64,000 bases of DNA. Source: Amycolatopsis sp. FDAARGOS 1241 (lineage in GTDB: Bacteria > Actinomycetota > Actinomycetes > Mycobacteriales > Pseudonocardiaceae). Shown here in pieces: positions 54,282-64,000 of this stretch; position 1 is the first letter of the stretch; every line of letters starts with the position of its first letter. The notes below the pieces were generated by a model. It had not been told where the DNA came from. It ran no database searches and worked only from the letters and a program-made list of their open reading frames with translations. The stretch lies in the NCBI RefSeq assembly GCF_016889705.1, contig NZ_CP069526.1, positions 372,001 through 436,000 on the forward strand, in the 5' to 3' direction. Both the position numbers and the translations under genes were made by a program.

Positions 54282-54295
54282 GTGACCCGAGTCAC
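54282..54295 (+). promoter_or_regulatory. palindrome in the promoter region of the oligosaccharide ABC operon
   Basis: GTGAC-CCGA-GTCAC (54282-54286, 54291-54295) lies 96 bp before the binding-protein start, right after TTATTGAC. The AT-rich TACTTAAACTTAGG (from about 54239) is another unusual element. The 210-bp spacer has no gene. Confidence 0.4.
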
Positions 54296-54390
54296 CCGGG
54301 TTGACTCCACCTGTCGCGCGGCCGGACCGAACACTCAGCTTCTTCGCCGAGCGCGGGGCGAACCCGTAGCACCAGGACCTAGGAGGACGA

Positions 54391-56058
<1,668 letters not shown>

Positions 56059-56061
56059 CGG

Positions 56062-57206
56062 ATGGCCGAGGACAACGCAGTCGCCACCCGGGAAGCCGCC
56101 TCCGCACCGGAGGTGGCCTCCCGGGCCGGCGGGATCGGTCCCGGAGCCTCGGACACGTCGGACACGTCGGACAGGTCGGATACAGTCGTGCTCGAGGCCT
56201 CCGGGCTGACCAAGCACTTCCCCGTGCGCAAGCGCGGCCGCGAGGTGCTCACGAAGGGCCGCCGCAGCGTGCGGGCGGTCGACGACGTCGACCTCGTGCT
56301 GCGGCGCGAGCGCGTGACCGCGCTCGTCGGCGAGTCCGGTTCGGGCAAGTCGACCGTCGCGCGCCTGCTCGCCCAGCTCTACCCGCGCACCGGCGGCGAC
56401 ATCCGCTTGCACGGAAAATCGGTGACCGTCAAGGGCGGCAAGGCTTTCCGGGCGTACTGCCGCCAGGTCCAGATGATCTTCCAGGACCCGTTCGCGTCGC
56501 TGAACCCCGTGCACACGGTGCGCTACCACCTCACGCGCGCGCTGAAGATCCACGGCCGCGCCGGGCGCACCGCCGAGGACCTCGAGCGGGCGCTGCACGA
56601 ACTGCTCACGCGGGTGCAGCTGACCCCGCCGGAGCGCTATGCCGACAAGTTCCCCCACGAGCTCTCGGGTGGCCAGCGCCAGCGCGTCGCGATCGCGCGG
56701 GCGCTCGGCGCCGACCCGGAGGCACTGCTGGCCGACGAGCCGGTGTCCATGTTGGACGTCTCGATCCGCCTGGGCGTGCTGAACCTGTTGCGCGACCTGA
56801 AGGAACGTCTGCACCTGGCGATCCTCTACATCACGCACGACATCGCGTCGGCGCGCTACTTCGCCGACGAGACGCTCGTGATGTACGCCGGGCGCATGGT
56901 CGAGGGCGGCGACTCCGAGACCGTGACGCAGCGGCCGGCGCACCCGTACACGCAGCTGCTCATCGAGTCCGCGCCCGACCCCGACCGGCTCGACCCCGGC
57001 ACGGCGGCCGAACCCGGTGAGGCGCCGAAGGAGAAGGGCTCCGGTGAGCCGCCGAGCCTGATCGCGCCGCCGCCGGGCTGCCGGTTCCACCCGCGCTGCC
57101 CCGTCGCGATGCAGCGGTGCCAGACCGACTTGCCGCCGCGGTTCACCGTCGGTGAGACGCCCGGCCACTGGGCCGCGTGCTGGCTCTACGACCCGGCGGT
57201 GAGCGA

Positions 57207-57210
<4 letters not shown>
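56062..57210 (+). CDS. ABC transporter ATP-binding protein (OppF/DppF type)
   Basis: 382 aa, 3 bp after the receptor gene. The 40-residue N-terminal tail is variable (see the 9-bp repeats). Walker [15 protein letters not shown], then [17 protein letters not shown], signature [15 protein letters not shown], Walker [17 protein letters not shown], and the Opp/Dpp C-terminal Cys-rich end with [19 protein letters not shown] that binds an iron-sulfur cluster in DppD/OppD relatives. One of two ATPases of the importer. Confidence 0.92.
56149..56184 (+). repeat. four 9-bp tandem repeats coding for (S)DT repeats
   Basis: TCGGACACG at 56149 and 56158, TCGGACAGG at 56167, TCGGATACA at 56176. They encode [12 protein letters not shown] in the variable N-terminal tail of the ATPase, in frame, so copy number can change without breaking the gene. 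Confidence 0.8.
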
Positions 57211-58187
<977 letters not shown>

Positions 58188-58190
58188 GCC

Positions 58191-59185
58191 GTGGCTGTCC
58201 CCGCAGCCGACCTCAAGCAGGTCGCCCCGGAGCCGCTGCCGGCCGACGCCGTCGCCGGCCCCGCGGCCAAGCGCCGCCGCTTCCGGTTCCTCACCGGCGG
58301 CAAAACGCTGACCGGGCTCGTGGTGCTGGGCTTCTTCGTGGTGATCGCGATCATCGGGCCGTGGATCGCGCCGTTCGACCCGTCGGCGCGCAGCAACGAC
58401 CTGCTCGAAGCGCCTTCGGGTAAGCACTGGTTCGGCACCACGCACCTCGGACAGGACATCTTCAGTCAGGTGGTCGTGGGCACGCGCAGTGTGATGCTCG
58501 TGGGCCTCACCGCGGGCATCGTCGCGACGATCCTGGCTGTGATCGTCGGCGTCACGTCCGGCTACCTCGGCGGCACGCCGGGTGAAGGCCTGTCCGCACT
58601 GTCCAATGTGTTCCTCGTGATCCCGGCGCTGCCGCTGATCATCATCATCGGCTCGGCGCTGCCCAGCGGCGGCGACTACCTGGTGGCCGTGATCATCGGC
58701 CTCACGTCGTGGGCGTGGGGTGCCCGCGTGCTGCGAGCGCAGACGCTTTCGCTGCGGCGGCGGGAGTACGTCGAGGCGGCGCGGGCGAGTGGTGAGTCGA
58801 CGGGCCGGATCATCTTCTTCGAGATCCTGCCGAACCTCACCGCGGTGATCGCGTCGAGCTTCGTCGGCACGGTGGTGTTCGCCGTGATGTCGGAGATCAC
58901 GCTGGCGTTCGTCGGCGTCTCGAGCTTCTCGGAGTGGAACTGGGGCACGATCTTGTTCTGGGCGCAGAGCCAGCAGGCGCTGGCGCAGGGCGCGTGGTGG
59001 TGGTTCGTGCCGGCGGGGCTCGCGATCGCGATCCTCGGCACCGCGCTCTCGCTGCTCAACTTCGGCATCGACGAGTTCGTGAGCCCGCGGTTGCGCTCGA
59101 GCGGCAAGACCAAGGCGAAGAACGCCGAGGGCAAGACGGTGCGCCTGCGCGTCGGCTTCACACCCGTGCTCGGCCGGGAGAAGGA

Positions 59186-59189
<4 letters not shown>
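58191..59189 (+). CDS. ABC transporter permease (DppC/OppC type)
   Basis: 332 aa from GTG 58191. N-terminal cytosolic stretch, then GLVVLGFFVVIAIIGPWIAPFDP, HWFGTTHLGQDIFSQVVVGTRSVMLVGL (OppC landmark, FGTT-LGQDIFS), GGTPGEGLSALSNVFLVIPALPLIIII, and the loop REYVEAARASGESTGRIIFFEILPNL. Heterodimer partner of the DppB-type permease. Its stop overlaps the next gene by 4 bp. Confidence 0.93.
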
Positions 59190-60202
<1,013 letters not shown>

Positions 60203-60215
60203 AGAAGGAGATCCG

Positions 60216-61619
60216 TTGACCGAGACCAACGCTGCGACCCGCGAGCAGCAGGCGCTGATCGACTCGCTGCCGCCGGACTTCCGGTGGGGCGTGGCGACCG
60301 CCGCGTACCAGATCGAAGGCGCGGTGGAGGAAGATGGCCGGACTCCGTCCATCTGGGACACGTTCTGCCGCGTGCCGTGGGCGATCGACAACAACGACAA
60401 CGGCGACGTCGCGTGCGACCACTACCACCGGATGCCCTCCGACGTCGCGCTCGTCAAGGAGCTCGGCGCCGACACGTACCGGTTCTCCGTGGCGTGGCCG
60501 CGGGTCCAGCCGCGCGGCAAGGGCGGCGTGAACGAAGCGGGCCTGGGGTTCTACGACCGGCTCGTGGACGAGCTGCTGGCCAAGGACCTCACGCCGTGGC
60601 TCACGCTGTACCACTGGGATCTGCCGCAGGAACTCGAGGACGCGGGCGGCTGGCCGGCGCGCGACACGGCGTACCGCTTTGCGGACTACGCGATGCTGGT
60701 GTTCGACCGGCTGTCCGACCGCGTCCGCCACTGGACGACGCTGAACGAACCGTGGTGCTCCGCGATGCACGGTTACGTGCACGGCGTGATGGCCCCGGGC
60801 CGGCGTGACTTCGCGGCCGGCATGAAGGCCATCCACCACCTGCTGCTCGGCCACGGTCTGGCGACGCAGCGCATGCGCGCGGCCGCGCCCGAGGGCACGC
60901 AGTTCGGCATCACGCTCAACATGGGCACCTCCGACCCCGCCACCGACAGCGAGCTGGACCGGGAGGCCGCGCGCAACGCCGACGGCATGGGGGTGCGCAT
61001 CTACCTCGACCCGCTGGTGCGCGGCCAGTACCCGGTCGACGTCGTTGCAGACCTGGTGGTGCGGGGCGCGACACTGCCCATTGAGGACGGTGACCTCGAG
61101 ATCATCTCGGCGCCGCTGGACTTCCTGGGCGTGAACTACTACTTCGGCCAGCGGTACTCCGGTGTCGACGAACAGGGCCGCACCACGGGCGAAGACGGCT
61201 TCCCCGTGCAGCGGGCCGTCCCGTTCGGCGAACCGACGACCGCCATGGGCTGGGAAATCCTGCCGGGCAAGTTCACCGAACTGCTCACTCGCCTCGGTCG
61301 CGACTACCCCGGTTTGCCCATCTACATCACCGAAAACGGCTCCGCCTTCGACGACGAGCCCGACGCCGACGGCTTCGTCGCGGACGAGGGCCGCACGGCC
61401 TACTTCGCTTCGCACCTGGCCGCGGTCGCCGCCGCCCGCCTGGCGGGCGTGGACATCCGCGGCTACTTCGCGTGGTCGCTGATGGACAACTTCGAATGGG
61501 CCTACGGGTACGCCAAGCGCTTCGGGCTGATCCGCGTCGACTACGAAACGCAGGCGCGCACGATCAAGCAGAGCGGCCTGTTCTACCGCGACACGGTCCG
61601 CCGAGTCCGCGGTTCCTGA
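60216..61619 (+). CDS. GH1 beta-glucosidase (cytosolic)
   Basis: 467 aa from TTG 60216; AGAAGGAG is 6 nt upstream. No signal peptide. Family 1 signatures: FRWGVATAAYQIEGAVEEDGRTPSIWDTF, the acid/base TTLNEPWC, VNYYFGQRY, the nucleophile LPIYITENGSAF, and GYFAWSLMDNFEWAYGYAKRFGLI. It hydrolyses disaccharides or short beta-glucosides imported by the ABC system encoded just upstream, yielding glucose. A terminator follows at 61640. Laminaribiose, cellobiose or gentiobiose are the candidate substrates. Confidence 0.95.
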   Translation: MTETNAATREQQALIDSLPPDFRWGVATAAYQIEGAVEEDGRTPSIWDTFCRVPWAIDNNDNGDVACDHYHRMPSDVALVKELGADTYRFSVAWPRVQPRGKGGVNEAGLGFYDRLVDELLAKDLTPWLTLYHWDLPQELEDAGGWPARDTAYRFADYAMLVFDRLSDRVRHWTTLNEPWCSAMHGYVHGVMAPGRRDFAAGMKAIHHLLLGHGLATQRMRAAAPEGTQFGITLNMGTSDPATDSELDREAARNADGMGVRIYLDPLVRGQYPVDVVADLVVRGATLPIEDGDLEIISAPLDFLGVNYYFGQRYSGVDEQGRTTGEDGFPVQRAVPFGEPTTAMGWEILPGKFTELLTRLGRDYPGLPIYITENGSAFDDEPDADGFVADEGRTAYFASHLAAVAAARLAGVDIRGYFAWSLMDNFEWAYGYAKRFGLIRVDYETQARTIKQSGLFYRDTVRRVRGS

Positions 61620-61639
61620 CCACCCCGGGGAGGTTGGAT

Positions 61640-61676
61640 CCGAAGGGCGCCCGCTTTGCCCGCGGGCGCCCTTCGG
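61640..61676 (+). terminator. terminator of the ABC-GH1 operon
   Basis: CCGAAGGGCGCCCGC (61640-61654) pairs perfectly with GCGGGCGCCCTTCGG (61662-61676), 15 bp, 7-nt loop, followed by CTTT, 20 nt after the GH1 stop. Confidence 0.88.
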
Positions 61677-61728
61677 CTTTCGGCGAACATCCGTGTTTCC
61701 GGGCGGTGCGCCGGTCCACCATGGTTCC

Positions 61729-62085
61729 GTGGACCAGACCCTGATCGATGCCGAACACCGCCTCCAGACGGCCCAGCTCACCGGCGACGTGGGTGCGCTG
61801 GATCGGCTCCTGGACGACCGCCTGCGCTTCACGTTCGGCGAATCCGTCGCCACGAAGGCCGACGACCTCGCCGCCCACCGCTCCGGTAGTCAGACGCTGA
61901 CTTCCCTCGTCGAGGAGGAACTGGCCGTGTTCGCCGACGGCCCCACCGGCGTCACCTGGTTCCTCGGCCGGCTCGAGGGGTCGGTGAACGGCGCGCCCTT
62001 CGCCGCTCGCCTCCGCTACACCCGCACGTGGCACCGCTCGCCGTCGGGCTGGCGGGTGGTCGCGGCGCACGCGAGCTACGCCTGA
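61729..62085 (+). CDS. SnoaL/NTF2-like (DUF4440-type) protein
   Basis: 118 aa from GTG 61729. Small cone-shaped alpha+beta fold: DQTLIDAEHRLQTAQLTGDVGALDRLLDDRLRFTF, then FADGPTGVTWFLGRLEGSVNGAPFAARLRYTRTWHRSPSGWRVVAAHAS, a typical NTF2-like end (YTRTWHRSPSGWRVVAAH). Function not deducible; relatives include isomerases and binding proteins. In-frame GTG 61693 would add 12 residues. Confidence 0.75.
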   Translation: MDQTLIDAEHRLQTAQLTGDVGALDRLLDDRLRFTFGESVATKADDLAAHRSGSQTLTSLVEEELAVFADGPTGVTWFLGRLEGSVNGAPFAARLRYTRTWHRSPSGWRVVAAHASYA

Positions 62086-62218
62086 CCTGCGAAGATCACC
62101 GAGCCACCCGGTCGCGGGTAAGGCTGTCCCCACCTTCGGGACGCCGGTCCGCACCATGTCGGTTCCACCGCCGTCGGACCTACGTTCGTAAGCACCAGAC
62201 GAGCGAGGGAGAGTGGCG

Positions 62219-62929
62219 ATGACGGCGACGGACCTGCAACCACCGCGAGTGGAGCACCCACCGGCGGGGCGGCCGCGGCGCAAGCGCCGGCCCTGGATCG
62301 GCGTGCTGGGACTGGTCGTGGTGGCGTTCCTGGCGTACTCATTGCCGCCGTACCTTTCGCTGGACCCCGCGCAGTCGCGGGTGCCGGCGCCCGCCGGGTT
62401 CGGGGCGCACTACTGGTTCCTCGTGGGCCACGTGGTGTTCGGCTCGATCGCGATGCTCTGCGCGGTCGTCCAGATCTGGCCGTGGGTCCGCCGGCGGTTC
62501 TCGGTGCTCCACCGCTACGCCGGCCGCGGCTACGTCTTCGGCGGTGTGCTGCCCTCGGGCGTCATGGCCCTCACGATCGGCGCCGCGAGCCCCTTCGGGC
62601 CGGCCACGCGAGCCAGCGACGTGCTGCTGGCCGTCGTCTGGATCGGCACGACCTGGGCCGGCTTCCGCGCCGCCCGTGAGCGCCGCTTCGCCGACCACCG
62701 GCGGTGGATGGTCCGCAGCTTCGCGCTGACGATGTCCATCATCCTCAACCGCCTCATCTCACCGCTGGCGATCATCCTCCTGGAGCCGCAGGTCCCCACC
62801 ACCTTCGGCGGTAGCCAGGTCGCCTTCATGCAATCCGTCGCCGCCATCGCTGCGTGGGCCAGCTGGACGCTCGCCCTGATCGGCGCCCAGCTCTGGCTCG
62901 ACCGCAAGCCGCGGCGCGTGACGGCCTAG
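62219..62929 (+). CDS. DUF2306 membrane protein
   Basis: 236 aa from ATG 62219, AGGGAGA 7 nt upstream. After an Arg/Pro-rich cytosolic N-terminus there are about six helices: WIGVLGLVVVAFLAYSLPPY, YWFLVGHVVFGSIAMLCAVVQIWPWVRRRFSVLHRYAGRGYVFGGVLPSG, then VLLAVVWIGTTWAGFRAARERRFADHRRWMVRSFALTM. The His-rich H-x-x-AGR and DHRRWM motifs are the family core and may bind haem or a metal (speculative). Function unknown. Confidence 0.8.
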   Translation: MTATDLQPPRVEHPPAGRPRRKRRPWIGVLGLVVVAFLAYSLPPYLSLDPAQSRVPAPAGFGAHYWFLVGHVVFGSIAMLCAVVQIWPWVRRRFSVLHRYAGRGYVFGGVLPSGVMALTIGAASPFGPATRASDVLLAVVWIGTTWAGFRAARERRFADHRRWMVRSFALTMSIILNRLISPLAIILLEPQVPTTFGGSQVAFMQSVAAIAAWASWTLALIGAQLWLDRKPRRVTA

Positions 62930-62940
62930 CCTCGAGACGC

Positions 62941-63666
62941 ATGGCCCGCATCGGATTGCTCTACCCGACCAGGAACGCCGGCGAGGACGACTTCGCCGAC
63001 CTCGCCGGCCGGTTCCGTCCCACCCTCGACCTCGCCGTCCGCTACTTCCCCTGGCCCGCCGACGTGAACGACCTCGCGGGCCAGAACCTCGCGACCGTCG
63101 CCGACGCCGTGCGCCGGCTGGGCTCCGAAGAACACCTCGACGCGGTGCTGCCGGAGGTCGCCACCGGGTTCGACTCGGTGGCTTTCGCCGTCACCAGCTC
63201 CAGTTTCCTGGTCGACCCCGACCACCAACTGGCGACCCTGCGCCGGCTCTGCGGTGCTCCCGCCACCAGCACGACTTCCGCCTTCCAAGACGCCATCCGG
63301 GTGCTGGGCTTGCACACGGTCTCCCTCGCGTCGGTCTACCACCCGAGCTTTTCCGACCACTTCGTCAACCGCCTCGACGCGCACGTCGTCCACCGCGTCG
63401 ACGCCTCCGCCGGGTCCGACCGCGAGCTGGCCGCGTGGCCACCGGAGCGCATCGTGGACCTCGTCGCCCGGGCTGCGCACCCGAAGGCTCAAGCGGTGCT
63501 GCTCCCGGAAACCGCCCTGCACACCAGCCGCCTCACCGCCGAACTCGAACGCGCCGCCGGTTGCCCGGTCCTCACCGCCACCCAGGTCACGCTGTGGTCC
63601 GCGGCCCGCCTCGCCGGCGTGGACCCCGCCGTCGCCGAAGGCGCCGGTCCGTTGTTCAGGCCCTAG
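62941..63666 (+). CDS. maleate isomerase/arylmalonate decarboxylase-like protein (Asp/Glu racemase superfamily) lacking catalytic Cys
   Basis: 241 aa. MARIGLLYPTRNAGEDDF, DSVAFAVTSSSFLVDP, PATSTTSAFQDAIRVLGLHTVSLASVYHPSF and AVLLPETALHTSRL follow the maleate cis-trans isomerase layout. In active members the first strand end carries a Cys (ACTSGSF) and the second a Cys in SCTN; here they are Val/Ser and Thr. The fold is clear, the chemistry is not. TAGCCT (62927-62932) overlaps the stop of the preceding gene and is 8 nt before ATG, a leaderless promoter. Its end overlaps the convergent gene by 11 bp. Confidence 0.8.
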   Translation: MARIGLLYPTRNAGEDDFADLAGRFRPTLDLAVRYFPWPADVNDLAGQNLATVADAVRRLGSEEHLDAVLPEVATGFDSVAFAVTSSSFLVDPDHQLATLRRLCGAPATSTTSAFQDAIRVLGLHTVSLASVYHPSFSDHFVNRLDAHVVHRVDASAGSDRELAAWPPERIVDLVARAAHPKAQAVLLPETALHTSRLTAELERAAGCPVLTATQVTLWSAARLAGVDPAVAEGAGPLFRP

Positions 63667-64000
63667 GCAGGTTCTCGGCGAACAGCTGCTTCAACGCCGT
63701 CCAGTGCCGCTCTTCCGCGGACTGGTCGTACGTCGCGTTGTCGGGGACGGCGAACCCGTGTTCGGCGGGGTACGTCTCCAGCGTGTGCCGCACTCCGGCG
63801 GCCACCAGCGCGTTCCGCAGGCGCTCGTGCTGCTCGGCCGGGAAGGCCTTGTCGTTGCGGGCGGCGGCGACGTGGAGAGCACCGCGGATCCGCCCGGCGA
63901 CGAGATGCGGACTGTCCGGGTCGTCCGCAGCCGCGAGGTTGCCGCCGTGGAAGGACGCGGCGGCCGCGACGCGCGGAAAATGCGCTGCGGCCCACAACGA
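63656..64000 (-). CDS. dienelactone hydrolase family protein (C-terminal part; runs off the right edge)
   Basis: The C-terminal 115 or so codons are inside the window. Strand/turn VAAAASFHGGNLAAADDPDSPH, GALHVAAARNDKAFPAEQ (catalytic Asp region) and LETYPAEHGFAVPD (catalytic His, AEHGF) are the alpha/beta-hydrolase landmarks of this family. The nucleophile lies beyond the edge. Substrate unknown; many actinobacterial members have no aromatic pathway around them. Confidence 0.85.
   Translation of the reverse strand, partial: SLWAAAHFPRVAAAASFHGGNLAAADDPDSPHLVAGRIRGALHVAAARNDKAFPAEQHERLRNALVAAGVRHTLETYPAEHGFAVPDNATYDQSAEERHWTALKQLFAENLPRA

Overview
The window is about 70% GC chromosomal DNA from an actinomycete, most likely a Pseudonocardiaceae member such as Amycolatopsis. 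The genus is an inference. It rests on a streptomycete/mycobacterial-type integration host factor, a mycothiol-dependent formaldehyde dehydrogenase, many GTG/TTG starts and 4-bp ATGA/GTGA gene overlaps, Tat lipoproteins, and many genes with a TANNNT hexamer 6-8 nt before the start codon, the pattern of leaderless transcripts. No tRNA, rRNA, CRISPR array, insertion sequence or phage gene was seen.

Layout. 1-16 kb is mostly core metabolism: a broken Uma2 gene, an acyl-CoA dehydrogenase divergent from a TetR gene, a PfkB sugar kinase, citrate synthase, photolyase, a secreted serine hydrolase, an ABC-2 exporter, a TetR-glpD pair divergent from an FAD-linked oxidase, a frameshifted methyltransferase and the mycothiol-dependent formaldehyde dehydrogenase. 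16-25 kb holds a secreted C39-like peptidase, a thioesterase, a badly damaged metallophosphoesterase gene that contains an in-place inversion, a three-gene sugar ABC importer without its ATPase, and an acyl-CoA ligase. 25-39 kb has sIHF, an isochorismate synthase facing a phosphopantetheinyl transferase, a second acyl-CoA dehydrogenase, an enoyl-CoA hydratase/ligase/TetR operon divergent from an amidohydrolase across one palindrome, a DtxR regulator, an F420-type oxidoreductase, an alcohol dehydrogenase and AlkB. 39-44 kb is a 5-oxoproline operon (MFS, D-glutamate cyclase family, PxpA, PxpB, PxpC) with a divergent GntR gene.

44-62 kb is the most distinctive part. Four secreted enzymes lie on the minus strand: GH16 beta-1,3-glucanase, GH75 chitosanase, GH30 (beta-1,6-glucanase type) and GH18 chitinase. 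Each carries a CBM13 lectin module, and together they cover the main polysaccharides of fungal cell walls. They are followed by two divergent ROK repressors, an oligopeptide-type ABC importer suited to oligosaccharides, and a cytosolic GH1 beta-glucosidase. The DNA before the GH16 gene carries a palindrome resembling the Bacillus XylR (ROK) operator and, 12 bp away, one with the core of the DasR (N-acetylglucosamine) operator. My reading is a fungal-wall degradation and uptake locus controlled jointly by glucan- and chitin-sensing repressors.

Genome decay is visible at three loci: Uma2 (17-bp tandem duplication), the methyltransferase (one-base loss in a C run, possibly a sequencing error) and the metallophosphoesterase (frame break with probable deletion, inversion, two-base loss).
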